This document shows, in pieces, positions 35,808-46,235 of a stretch of DNA of 64,000 nucleotides. The stretch is from positions 16,973,501 through 17,037,500 of the forward strand of contig JBAMJR010000031.1 in the NCBI GenBank assembly GCA_038501785.1, written 5' to 3'. Each line of letters opens with the position of its first letter. Within the stretch, counting starts at the first letter, position 1. This DNA is from Myoxocephalus aenaeus (Eukaryota > Chordata > Actinopteri > Perciformes > Cottidae). The position numbers and the translations under genes were made by a program. The notes below the pieces were generated by a model. That model did no database searches. It saw only the letters and a program-made list of their open reading frames with translations, and was not told where the DNA came from.

Positions 35808-36875
35808 CTAAACCTGTATTTTGACTGTGTACAAGTCCTTGTCCCCACTCCTGAATGCCTGGTCCTTGTGCAGTCTTAGCTTCCTGAGTTCCGCTGTGAA
35901 CCAGGGTTTGTCGTTGTTATAACTCACCCTGGAGCTGGTTGGAACACAGCTGTCCTCACAGAAGCTGATGTAGGAAGTTACAGCCTCTGTGAACTCATCC
36001 AGACTGATTGTGGTGTCGCAGTGGTCCAGAATGCTCTTCTCTCTAGTAGGGCATTTAATAAACTGTCTGTATTTAGGGAGTTCATGGATGAGGTTACCTT
36101 TGTTAAAGTCCCCAAGGACAATAACGAAAGAGTCCGGGTAGGTACGCTCCACACACCGTATCTGCTCGGTGAGTGTCCGCTGTGCGTCCTGCGCGTTGGC
36201 CTGCGGCGGCATGTAAACACCGACCAGGATGAATGAAGCGAACTCACGTGGGGAGTTGAAGGGTTTGCAGTGAATGATGAGGGATTCCAGGTCCGGCGAA
36301 CAATACTGTAGAATCACTGTTACGTCGTTACACCAGCCGTTGTTGAGGTAGAAGCAGATTCCTCCACCCTTCGTCTTGCCGGAGAGCTCCGTGTCGCGGT
36401 CCGCTCTGAACAACTGGAAGCCAGCCAGCTGGAACGCGGAGTCCGGTATCGATCCACAGAGCCAGGTCTCCGTGAAGCACAAAACGGAGGAAGAAGAAAA
36501 GTCTCTGTCTCTCCCAGCAAGGAGCTGAAGTTCGTCCAGTTTGTTGCACAATGAGCGGACGTTGGAGAGAAATATTCCCGGCAGCGCTGTACGAGATCCC
36601 CGTTTACGGAGACGCACTAGTGCGCCGGCACGTTTCCCTCTCCTGCGGCGTCTCACTGCGTGAGCCAAGGTGAGCGCACCTTTCACGAGAATGTCCAGTA
36701 ATTCCACAGAAGTTAAAAAAGTTGGAAATAAGTCCGCTGGAGTTGTTCCCCTGATGTTCATGAGCTCATCTCTGGTGAAAGAGCTCTGGGAATCGCAGCA
36801 GAAAGCAGCATTTAACACAAAAACAACAAAAAACAGTGAGCACCTACATACCGAGGCAGCCATCTGCGGCGCCAT
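35808..36875 (-). pseudogene. Rex-like LINE endonuclease with internal deletion
   Basis: The frame opens MAPQMAASVCRCSLFF near the 5' end and contains the endonuclease motifs PGIFLSNVRSLCNKLDELQL, SVLCFTETWLCG, GGGICFYLNNGWCND, FILVGVYMPPQAN and IVLGDFNKGNL. It then jumps from SILDHCDTT directly to LDEFTEAVTSYISFCED. Related elements have a segment of several dozen residues here that includes the catalytic SDH motif, so this copy lacks part of the active site. A frameshifted stretch at 35691-35807 follows. Confidence 0.85.
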
Positions 36876-36883
36876 CTTGTCAT

Positions 36884-37844
36884 AAAGGTGCTATTGGCTT
36901 GACATTTTCACCAGATGTCGGTAACAACCGAAGTGATCCAGACATACAAAGAAAACCAATCAAATAAGTTCAGAACTTGTCTAATAAAATGGAATGACAC
37001 AGGGAAAAAGTATTGAACACGCTGACTGAAATGTATTTAATACTTGGTACAAAAGCCTTTGTTGGTTCAAGACGCCTCCTGTATGAGAAACTAGTCTCAT
37101 GCATTGCTCAGGTTGATTTTGGCCCATTCTTCCACACAAACAGTCTTGAAATCTTGAAGCTTCTGTGGGAACTCTGATCTTTAGATCTTTCCATAGATTT
37201 TCTCTTGGATTCCAGTCAGCTGATTGGCTGGGCCATTCTAGCAGCTTTATTTACTTTCTCTGAAACCAGTTGAGAGAACTTTAAAGAAGCTTCAACATGT
37301 TTTTCTTCAGTGGAGTCTTGGTGGTGAGCGTACAGACAGGCCATGGCGGATCATACATTACTTATTGTTTTCTTTGAAACAATTGGACCCGCTAATTCCA
37401 GGTCTTTCTGGAGCTCTCCACAAGTAGTCCTTGGCTCTTGCACAACTTTTCTGATAATTAGTTTCACTCTTCTGTCATAAATCTTGCGAGGAGCACCTGG
37501 TCTGGCCCGGTTTATGGTGAAATGATGCGCTTTCCACTTCTGGATTATGGCTCCAACAATGCTCACTGGAACATTCAGAAGTTTAGAAATCCTTCTATAA
37601 CCAATGTCATCAGTATGTTTGCAACAATAAGGTTGAATCCAAGAGAAAATCTATGGAAAGAACTAAAGATCAGAGTTCATAGAAGAGGCCCACGGAAGCT
37701 TGGAAGAGTTTGTGTGGAAGAATGGGCCAAAATCACACCTGAGCAATGTATGGGACTAGTTTCTCATACAGGAGGCATCTAGAAGCACCTTTAGAAATAT
37801 TTTTACTGAGAAAAATGGTGACGTGTTCAATACTTATTTTACCC
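36884..37844. mobile_element. Tc1-like transposon, rearranged as a fold-back
   Basis: On the minus strand, 37351-37566 encodes the transposase N-terminal HTH region (IIQKWKAHHFTINR, PRTTCGELQKDLELAG, IVSKKTISN). Bases 37080-37230 on the minus strand and 37640-37782 on the plus strand both encode the C-terminal end (NPRENLWKELKIRV, then QCMGLVSHTGG on the plus side). So the C-terminal arm is present twice in inverted orientation, and the catalytic middle is missing. The right end GTTCAATACTTATTTTACCC pairs with 27736-27755. Confidence 0.8.
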
Positions 37845-37848
37845 TCTG

Positions 37849-37850
37849 TT

Positions 37851-37881
<31 letters not shown>

Positions 37882-37925
37882 TTTTTTTATATATATATAT
37901 TTTTTGTTGTTGTTGTTGTTGTAAC
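37849..37925. repeat. Compound microsatellite
   Basis: (TG)n to 37872, then TA/T-rich, then (TTG)n to 37921. It lies just upstream of the mrpl1 acceptor. Confidence 0.9.
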
Positions 37926-37990
37926 AATATGTGCTCATTGCAAAGTTAAAACACTTCAAATATCCTCTCTCTCTCTCTGTCCTCTCTCAG

Positions 37991-38042
37991 GGTCCGTAGG
38001 CGTCCACATTCCCCAGATGGTGGCGTTGTTTAACACTTGGAG
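37991..38042 (+). CDS. mrpl1: mrpl1 exon: ribosomal protein L1, C-terminal domain start
   Basis: A strong acceptor (CTCTCTCTGTCCTCTCTCAG) and a donor AG|gtctgg bound 52 nt: two bases, 16 codons, two bases. The peptide SVGVHIPQMVALFNTW matches the vertebrate MRPL1 segment NSIGRDIPKMLELF. The two trailing bases AG join the first base of 45785 as AGG, so the phase fits the next exon. The donor is weak, which leaves the exact end uncertain. A LINE fragment begins about 50 bases into the following intron. Confidence 0.72.
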
Positions 38043-38095
38043 GTCTGGGGGTCAATTTCTTGATTTTTCTTGATTTTACATACTTTTTAAATTCC

Positions 38096-38824
38096 CCTTT
38101 TTAAAGTCACTAGCATATGGTACCTGGGTGTTTCCATCGACAGCCGACTGAACTGGAAGAACAACATCAACGCTGTGTACAAGAAGGGGATGAGTCGACT
38201 CTTTTTCCTGAGGAAGCTTCGATCCTTTAATGTGTGCAGCAAGATGCTGGAGATGTTCTACCAGTCGGTTGTGGCCAGCGCCTTGTACTTCTCCATCGTC
38301 TGCTGGGGGAGCAGCATTGGAGCCGGTGACACCAACAGACTTAACAAGATAGTTAAGAAAGCCGGCTCCATCATTGGCTGCAGGCAGGAGTGTCTGGAAC
38401 AGGTGGTGGAGAGGAGGACGCTGAAGAAACTTTTGTCCATATTGGACAACCCGGACCACCCTCTCCACCACCTACTGCAGGGTCAGCGGAGCACTTTCTC
38501 GAGGAGATTCCTCACGCTCCGCTGCAACAAGGACAGATACAGGAGAACATTCCTGCCAACGGCATTACGGCTTTATAATAAATCACCGCTTGCCAGATCC
38601 TCTGACTAACAACATGTATATATTTTTTGCACAATCCCAGCTATTTCTATTTCTATTTTATTCTATTTTATTATTATTATTATTATTATTATTGTATATA
38701 TCTTTTATCTTTCGTCCTGCTGTTTTTGTTTATTTTGTTGTAAGTTGCTGCTACCCCGACACCAAATTTCCCCTCGGGGATTAATAAAGTATATATTCAT
38801 TCATTCATTCATTCATTCATTCAT
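38096..38824 (+). pseudogene. LINE 3' fragment with (ATTC)n tail
   Basis: Encodes YLGVSIDSRLNWKNNI, KKGMSRLFFLRKLRSFNVCS, MFYQSVVASALYFSIVCWGS, TNRLNKIVKKAGSIIGC and RRTFLPTALRLYN, then a stop at 38607-38609. The 3' UTR contains (TTA)n and ends AAATTTCCCCTCGGGGATTA, AATAAAGT and then (ATTC)n at 38793-38824. It is a 5'-truncated copy of a different LINE family from the others here. Confidence 0.85.
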
Positions 38825-39280
38825 ATGATACAAAATCATGTGTTGTACATCAAAAAATACAGAACAATCTCAGCTATCTATATAATGAGGCACCATTGTC
38901 CCAAAGGCACAAGTGTAAATATGAAAATATGACTAAAGCTGAAAAATTGAATCTTGATTTTGGAAATGTCTCATATTTGTTGTGAAAACATAACTTTACT
39001 CCGGTGGGATATCGGTTTTGGTGATGGAAATTGGTTTACCAAAAGGTCTTAGGTTCACAAAAGCAGTGGAATATATGAATAAAATGGTAGACACATGTAA
39101 TTTAATGTCTAAAACCAAATTTATTATTATATGGTGGGGATGATGAGCTGTGGCTGGCTTTGCGGCCTGCTAGGTGATGTGTTCAGGCAGGCAGACGGAC
39201 AGGGAGGCTGCTGCAGCGATGCTACATGTTGTCCTCTGGCCCCTCACAGCTCTGAATCCACTCTGTAAAATACATTAATA
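38825..39280. other. Non-coding intron sequence
   Basis: Nothing recognised apart from AT-rich patches. Confidence 0.4.
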
Positions 39281-39632
39281 CAGTCAGTATGAGTTCAATG
39301 TAAGAAAGTTAACGTGATAGAGACAACAGTTGATTATGCACCGTTCAGTCATAGACACGGAAGGGAACAGCCAACACGGCTCTATTTAGTGACGCGCTAA
39401 CCGCTACGAAGCTCTCGTCAACACACAAGTTATGTTATTTACTGTCTTACAAACATATAATGGAGGTCCAACACTACTGGTCGTACTATGTTCACTGTAA
39501 CAAGTTAACGTGATAGATTCAACAATTGATTATGCCCCGTTTAGTCATATATACGGAAGATAACAGCCAACAAGGCACTGTGTACTGACGTGCTAATCGC
39601 TACGTAGCTCTCGTCAACACACACGTTATTTA
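39281..39632. repeat. 191-bp tandem repeat, left part
   Basis: About 1.8 copies of a unit whose markers are TTACTGTCTTACAAACATAT, GTTAACGTGATAGA, TTGATTATGC and TAGCTCTCGTCAACACAC. The array stops at TTA (39630-39632) and resumes at 44976 in register, on the other side of the pogo-like element. Confidence 0.85.
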
Positions 39633-40401
39633 ACGTCACTAGACCCTTTCACGGACGCCGTTAGCTCCCGTTATCCATTTCCGGACGTAGCCGACGTGAC
39701 GCAATTTCCGGTCTTTTTGCCGGCATTTTCGTCAGCGATCGCCAGGAAAATGTAAGTAGTATTACTTTATACATATCAAAGAATCTACGTGTTAAATTTC
39801 ATGAATATATATGGACATTTACATGTTTAAATACTATAGGAAAGTGACTTTAATGAGAGAAAGCAGTAAGAACGCTCGGGGACGCTCGGGCGACGCTCGG
39901 GCGACAATCTTTACTCTGAAAAGTATCTCCGTATTTTCATCGTACTGCTAATATGAGTTAGCATATGAGTGTATTTTAACGCTAGCTTTAAGCTACTTTG
40001 TCTAGCCAATGAAAATGCACCATCATGTGTGACGTGATCTGTAGTCGAGGCGAGGGAGGGAGGGGGGCAGACAAACATGTTTGATGTCTGAAAAAAAAAG
40101 TTGCGACGGCGGGAAAAACGAACAAATAATCGGAGCGCTATAAGGTAGGCAGCCGTTTGTTTGCAGATCTGAAACATAAAGGCAGACATAATCAAATGTG
40201 TTTCTTGTTTTTCATAAACCAGGCTACATCAAGTATTTAAGATCACAATAATCTTACTAATACATGATGCAAATAATGTTGGTGTGTGTTTGAGAGTGAG
40301 GGAGAAAGAGACTGTCTGTACATTTGTTGAAAGTCAGCAATGGCTCTTATGATTAGAAATATTGTTTTTGTAGATACACCTCCAATATAATACGGTGTTA
40401 T

Positions 40402-40694
40402 ATATAAGGTTATATATAAGGTTCACCAAAATGTAATATTGTTAAGTAAATGTCTCTCTTGTGTGATTTATGTTCCTGCCTGAAAAACAGAGAAGAGAGA
40501 GAACAAGGAGAGGAGAGAGAGAGAGAGAACAAGGAGAGGAGACGAGAGAGAACAAGGAGACGAGAGAGAGAGAACGAGGAGACGAGAGAGAGAACGAGGA
40601 GACGAGAGAGAGAGAGAGAGAGAACGAGGAGACGAGAGAGAGAACGAGGAGACGAGAGAGAGAGAGAACGAGGAGACGAGAGAGAGAGAACGAG

Positions 40695-40731
<37 letters not shown>

Positions 40732-40935
40732 GGAGACGAGAGAGAGAGAGAGAGAGAGAACGAGGAGACGAGAGAGACAGAAAAGAAAGATAGCAAGGAG
40801 AATAGAAGCAGGAAAATAACCAGACTTGAAAGAAAAGAAAGGTAGGTAACATGTGTCTGTGAGTTTTTTTCCTTTACAAGGAGGATCAAGAAAAGATGGA
40901 TATAGAAATTGTAAATCTGCAATAGATTAAGGTGA

Positions 40936-40967
<32 letters not shown>

Positions 40968-41397
40968 GTCTATAAATGTGTCTATACATGGTAATCTGGC
41001 AATTTATAGAACATTATTAAGGCATTTAAAACTTTTGAATTTAATTTCTGACTGCTAAAATGAATGTGTATTTGCAGATGCCAAACATCGGTTATATATA
41101 AGGTTCACCAAAATGTAATAATGTTGACTAAATTTCTCTCTTGTGATTTATGTTCCTGCCTGAAAACATAGAGGAGACGAGAGAGAGAGAACAAGGACGA
41201 GTGAGAACGAGGAGACGAGAGTCAGTGAGGAGACGAGAGACAGAAAAGAAAGATAGCAAGGAGAATAGAAGCAGGAAAAGAATAACCAGACTTGAAAGAA
41301 AAGAAAGGTAGGTAACATGTGTCTGTGAGTTTTTTTCCTTTACAGGAGGATCAAGAAAAGATGGATATAGAAATTGTAAATCTGCAATAGTTTAAGG

Positions 41398-41445
<48 letters not shown>

Positions 41446-41575
41446 CACATATGTCTATAAATGTGTCTATACATGGTAATCTGGCAATTTATAGAGTTCA
41501 TCAACATTATTAAGACATTTCAAACAAATTTTAAATTTAATTTCTGACTGTGCCAAAATGAATGTGTATTTGCAG
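40402..41575 (+). repeat. Tandem-duplicated 5' leader of the pogo-like gene
   Basis: Unit 1 (about 40402-41087) and unit 2 (about 41088-41575) share the order TATATAAGGTTCACCAAAAT, TTATGTTCCTGCCTGAAAA, a GACGAGAGAGA minisatellite, AGACTTGAAAGAAAAGAAAG, GTAGGTAACATGTGTCTGTG, a (TA)n tract and a TTTGCAGATGCCAA acceptor. Each unit therefore ends with a copy of the splice acceptor and first codons of the transposase exon. Unit 1's purine minisatellite (40490-40785) is much longer than unit 2's. Confidence 0.8.
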
Positions 41576-44042
41576 ATGCCAAGTATCCGGCAAATGAGGA
41601 AGAGGGAGAGGAAGACGAGGAAGTGGACCCAGGAGGCCATGTCCCAGGCTGTGCTGGAGGTGAAGGCAGGCAGGCTCAGTGTTCGGCAGGCAGCCCAGGA
41701 GTTTGGGGTCCCGAAGTCCAGCCTGGGTGACCGAGTCAGTGGAAAGGTGTCCTCTGACTGTGGGCCTAGTCAGAAGACATTCCTCACCCCTGCAGATGAG
41801 GATTCCCTGGTGGAGTACCTCTTGTACTCTGCCAGTCATGGGTTTCCACTGACGAAGCCTCAGGTCCTGGCCCACGCTCTGGCCATTTACAATCACCGCC
41901 ATCAGGCAGCCCCTAAGACCGGGCTTGGCCAGACGTGGTGGATCAACTTCCGGGAGCGGCACCACCACCGCCTGACTGCCCGGACCCCAGACATTATTGA
42001 CCGTGGGAGGGCATCCTGCGCCAAGAGGGGGCCAATAGAGGAGTATTTTAGGCTCCTCACCACCACCCTGGAGGAGCACGGGTTGAGGGAGAAACCCCGT
42101 CAGGTCTACAACTGCGACGAGACGGGGTTTCAGCTGGACTCCTCACGGAGAAAGGTTATCGTGCCCCGGGGGACCAAGCATGCTTAAAGGCAGGCCCAGG
42201 GAACCAGGGACCACATCACCGTCCTGGCCCGCCTGAATGCGGCTGGGGAGGATATCCCCCCTTTCATAATTTACAAGGGGGGATATCCAGGGGGCCCTTA
42301 TAATAAGGAAGGAGTTCCCGATGCCCTCTACGGGAAGTCGCCAGCAGGGTACATCGACAGTGAGCTGTTTAGGAAGTGGTTTGTCGGGCACTTCCTGAAG
42401 TTCGCCGCGCAGGAGCGCCCGCTGCTGCTCATTATGGATGGACATCAGTCCCACCTGGATCCAGAGCTGGTCCGGGCGGCACAGAGGAAGGGGGTCATTC
42501 TCCTGTGCCTGCCACCACATACGTCTCACATCCTTCAGCCTTTGGATGTGAGTTTCTTCAGACCCTTGAAGGCAGATTTCTCTGGTGTTACAGGAGATCT
42601 GTCGGCAGTGAGCCACTCCTTCTTGGTTTCTAAGAAGGAGTTTTCAAGGGTCCTAAGAGACTCCTACCAGAGGGTGAAGGATCGGAGAGTAGTGGTGGCT
42701 GGGTTCAGGAGGTGTGGCATCTTCCCTCTGGACTCGATGGCCATTGACTGGTCACGGGTCATGCCGTCCGGGCCGCGGCGCGCTACCTCCTCACCTCCTC
42801 CGCCAACCCCATCGGCATCTTCCTGGCCTGCACCTGATGTTGCCCTTCCCTCCCAACAACCCCTTTCCCCCCCCCCAACCCCCACCTGCCTCTCCTCCTC
42901 CTCCCCCCCCCCCCCAAAATCCTTACCTCTCCCATCCCCTGGTGACATCAGGCCGGATTCCAGTCGACCTGGCCCACCTCCTGGCCGAAATAAATTACAC
43001 CCGCAACACCGGTAAGGTCAGGAGGAATGTGACCAAGGCCAAGTTGCTGACAGCCCAGGAGATGTCCGACGTCATTGAGGAGGCGGAGGACCAGGCTGCG
43101 AGGAGGGAAGCTCAAGCTCTGGCCAGAACAGACAGAGAGCAGCAGCGGGCCGGCCCGGCAGCCACTTCCTCCACCCTGTCTGGCGGCTCCCGCCCCAGCC
43201 GCAGAAGACCAGTGTCCCTCGGGGCTACTTCAGCCTCCAGCTCCGGCCTTTCCATCGCCGGTCCCTCATCCCGCTCCGTCCCCTCTTGTGCCACCCACGG
43301 TCCCCGGCTGCCTGCCAACCCCAGAACATCTCTCCCGAGCCTGCCTGCTGACGAACCCCATCACCTTCCCCCGTCTCCTGGTTAGCACACACCTATTTAG
43401 CATTTTAATTTACGTATAAATCTGAATGTATTAACTATTGTGACAGTTAGACATTATGTGTATGAATTTTTGTATTGTTATAATAAATTCTGATTATTAT
43501 TTTAGAGCCTTCAACATCGGCAGTGGGATGTGGCCTCCGTGGGTCCCAACGTCATTCCTCTCCCTCCTCCCACTGTAAATGCTTTATGTAACCTAAAAAA
43601 ATACAATATTATAACATGGTGGTGACATTAGCATGATGAAGACTAAACAAAACATGGTTATGCTTTTTCTGTTATTCATGCAGCCTCCAGACCTGCAGAC
43701 GCCGGACCATCATCCAGCTCCTCGTCTGCTGGACCCACGACATCCACCGGTAGTGTACTTCATGTTAACTTTCTTTGTATACCTATTTATGAAAATCTCA
43801 TCATTTTCTTTAATTCAAAGTTGTTTTTATTGTGAATAGGTCACACTCCTGAAGACATGGAGACAACAGTTTGGGAGTGTGGCCGGTGCAGGGAACCTGA
43901 CCCTCCAGAGAGCTCGGAGGGCTTGGTGTCATGGGTCCAGTGTGACAGCTGCAGCACATGGTATCACACTGTGTGTGTGGGCTGGGACGAGGAGCTGGAT
44001 GATGAGGAGGAAGATTCTTTTAAATGTAATTTGTGTCCGTAA
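41576..44042 (+). pseudogene. pogo-like DDE transposase with C-terminal PHD finger, four coding exons, broken
   Basis: Exons are 41576-43380, 43506-43574, 43684-43749 and 43840-44042. All junctions are AG/GT and phase-consistent. The N-terminus (RKWTQEAMSQAVLEVKAGRL, SVRQAAQEFGVPKSSLGDRV) is a pipsqueak/CENP-B-type HTH. The catalytic residues are D181 (YNCDETGF), D288 (LLLIMDGHQSHL) and D324 (LQPLDVSFF), giving the DD35D spacing of pogo elements. A Pro/Ser-rich region follows, then AEINYTRNTGKVRRNVTKAK and an acidic helix. Two lesions are visible: an in-frame TAA at 42185-42187, where related proteins have a tyrosine, and a frameshift within the C-runs at 42867-42917. Otherwise it would cut and paste its own element. 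The C-run shift could be a sequencing error; the TAA is less likely to be. Confidence 0.82.
43840..44042 (+). CDS. PHD-finger exon of the pogo-like gene
   Basis: After acceptor TGTGAATAG the frame reads GHTPEDMETTVWECGRCREP and on to a TAA at 44040-44042. It has the PHD Cys4-His-Cys3 pattern: CGRC, then WVQCDSCSTWYHTVC with tryptophan before the paired cysteines, and a final CNLC. PHD fingers bind histone H3 tails, so this could guide insertion or be a captured host domain. The exon joins in phase (G|GT) to the preceding Ser-rich exon, so it is part of the transposase gene rather than a separate gene. Confidence 0.8.
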
Positions 44043-44975
44043 TTATTTTGTACTTTCTTTTTTTTTGTATGTAAATAAATGTTCAGCTTTTCAACGATTT
44101 GCACAAGTCATTTGTCTATTGCTAACCGTCCTGTTATCTTTGGGGTCAATATGACACCATTCAATGTTTAACATCTCTGCCAATATCTGATTGACATAAT
44201 TTGTTTTGCTTCATATTTCATGACTTCCTAATTTAATAGGGACAACTGGATACACATCAAATGAACACAATGATATGTTTTCAATGTCCTGTATTCATCG
44301 GTGTGCTTTGGAGAAAAGATGTTAGTACATTTGAAGGTAACAGGAGGGTTTTAACAATGAAGCTTTCAATCATGAATACTGGTGTTTTTAGTTGTAATAT
44401 AACTCTTTCTCTGCACTGTGTGTTATGATAGTAATCGTTATATACAACATATGTGTGCATAATTGTTAAATGTCATGCATCAGCTGGTGTTAAGCGAGTG
44501 ACTGACATGAGAAGAGTTTAACAAAACATCCAGCAGGTGGTGGTATACACTCAAATTGAAATTACGGAGCTTTTATTGCATAGTTTGGAGTTGTTGAAAC
44601 GTGATATCTTATCGTGAAGGACATAACTACGATCCTGGATGTGTTGACTGCATTTTGGTGGCCCTGAAACAAGTTAATATCCCCAAAAAAACAGCAGCGC
44701 CGAGTGTTCACTACGAGGATAGAAGTGCGTCCGCAATTGGCTGATAATAGCTCACGGCTAATTTACCGGCGTTAGCGTCCTTTTACTGGCTCTAGTAAAG
44801 TTAAAACTAACTCTAAAAATTAAAACAATATTTCGCTCGAAAGGTAAGAAGTTAAAGCTTAACTTGACACCATTCAATCAGCTGAAAACGTGATACGATC
44901 ATTTTTATCAATATTTTAAGTGGGATTTTATCGGAATTTTCGCTAAAACGCGTCCGGAAAAGGAAGCCTTTCCGT

Positions 44976-45466
44976 TACTGTCTTACAAACATATAATGGA
45001 GGTCCAACACTACTGGTTGTACTATGTTCACTGTAACAAGTTAACGTGATAGATTCAACAATTGATTATGCCCCGTTTAGTCATATATACGGAAGATAAC
45101 AGCCAACAAGGCACTGTGTACTTACGTGCTAATCGCTACGTAGCTCTCGTCAACACACACGTTATTTACTGTCTTACAAACATATAATGGAGGTCCAACA
45201 CTACTGGTCGTACTATGTTCACTCTAACAAGTTAACGTGATAGATTCAACAATTGATTATGCCCCGTTTAGTCATATATACGGAAGATAACAGCCAACAA
45301 GGCACTGTGTACTGACGTGCTAACCGCTACGAAGCTCTCGTCAACACACATGTTATTTACTGTCTTACAAACACATAATGGAGGTCCAGCACTACTGGTC
45401 GTACTATGTTCACTGTAACAAGTTAACGTGATAGATTCAACAATTGATTACTCACCGTTCAGTCTC
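44976..45466. repeat. 191-bp tandem repeat, right part
   Basis: The TTACTGTCTTAC landmark starts at 44976, 45166 and 45357, a period of 190-191 bp. The last unit is partial. It continues the array interrupted at 39632. Confidence 0.9.
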
Positions 45467-45784
45467 ACAGAAACGCTGTGGCCAGCTATCTGGCCCGTTA
45501 GCTCCGTCTAGCTCCTTGTTAGTGAATCCTTCAGGCTCTGAAGCTGCTCCGTCTGTCCCCTCCAATATAGCTCTGCTCAGCACTCTTTGCTTGGCACCTT
45601 CTTACTCACAGTGAAGCTTTGCACGCCTCATACATGTCCATGTTTAGATGCTCAGACGCGGAAGTGGAAACCATATCCACCAGATTTTTAATATATTTAT
45701 GTGACGTATTATTGTGATGATTATAATTTTATTAAACATTTAGACACCTGGTGTAACGCTTCGACGCGGACGCCGACCTCAGAG
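45467..45784. other. mrpl1 intron sequence
   Basis: Non-coding, ending at an acceptor CCTCAGAG (45777-45784) with an unusually weak polypyrimidine tract. Confidence 0.4.
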
Positions 45785-45848
45785 GGTTAAAACGGGTCTC
45801 GAGGTGATGGTGGAGAGCGACTGCTACGTCAGGACGCAGATAGCGATG
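45785..45848 (+). CDS. mrpl1: mrpl1 exon: ribosomal protein L1, C-terminal domain
   Basis: 64 nt: one base plus 21 codons, reading VKTGLEVMVESDCYVRTQIA then M, followed by donor ATG|gtacgt. Vertebrate MRPL1 has LFKxGHEIKV and FLQTKIATLDM in this position, so KTG..V.V and the TQIAM end match. It joins in phase with the exon before (AG|G) and after (codon boundary, then CTC AAC ATG). A (TG)n tract begins about 20 bases downstream. Confidence 0.72.
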
Positions 45849-45869
45849 GTACGTGTCAACGTGCTGCTG

Positions 45870-45870
<1 letters not shown>

Positions 45871-45931
<61 letters not shown>
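45871..45931. repeat. (TG)n microsatellite
   Basis: Uninterrupted TG repeat in the last mrpl1 intron. Confidence 0.97.
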
Positions 45932-45933
<2 letters not shown>

Positions 45934-46214
45934 GAAACCCTCAGGGGAGTTTCAGTGAAGGGATCTGAACTTTTTATTCTTAATGTTTCGTATCATCTTG
46001 ATGACGTTTGAATGCAGAAAACACAAAGTCATTCACCATTTTTGAAAAGGAGCATTTATGTTGTTGGCTGACTTATTATGTTGTTATCATACTTTGAAAC
46101 TACAACGTCACATGATCCATTTGGATGGATCTGCAATATAAACTGAAGAGGTGAGACAAACTGCATGGTGTCTGGCTGCAGTAGTAATGTCATAATGTTA
46201 TTTCCTCTGCACAG

Positions 46215-46235
46215 CTCAACATGACAAAAGAACAG
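46215..46235 (+). CDS. mrpl1: mrpl1 terminal exon, first part before the MITE
   Basis: After acceptor TTATTTCCTCTGCACAG seven codons read LNMTKEQ, matching the LDMSSDQ stretch of vertebrate MRPL1. The coding sequence is then interrupted by GGCCCTATTC..., the end of a Harbinger-like element. Read through, the insertion meets a TAA within about 14 codons, which would truncate the protein about 43 residues early. No GT...AG pair coincides with the element ends, so simple splicing would not remove it. Confidence 0.75.

Larger units (their letters stand above)
28446..36882 (-). mobile_element. Rex-like LINE, split by a 5.4-kb nested insertion
   Basis: The element reads from its 5' end near 36882 to its 3' end near 28446 on the minus strand. 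It consists of 35168-36882 (endonuclease and RT N-terminal half) and 28446-29780 (RT C-terminal half). The two halves join within the sequence for the AYRAN motif. They are separated by 29781-35167, flanked by a perfect 14-bp duplication GTTGGCCCTGTAGG (29767-29780 and 35168-35181). I call it Rex-like from its endonuclease and RT motifs; the clade is not verified. Confidence 0.85.
39633..44975 (+). mobile_element. pogo/Tigger-like DNA transposon, 5343 bp
   Basis: The element is bounded by TA dinucleotides (39631-39632 and 44976-44977), and removing it with one TA restores the 191-bp array in register. The ends are imperfect inverted repeats: ACGTCACTAGACCC...CGGACGCCGTTAGC, against the right end reverse complemented, ACGGAAAGGC...CGGACGCGTTTTAGC. 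TA duplication and a DDE_1-type transposase place it in the pogo branch of Tc1/mariner. The 5' part holds a tandem-duplicated leader, and an AATAAA-type polyadenylation site follows the last exon at about 44074. Confidence 0.85.

Noticed and set aside
40410..40922. Glu/Arg-rich and Ser/Leu-rich ORFs
   Set aside because: They are translations of the GACGAGAGAGA minisatellite in the pogo leader.
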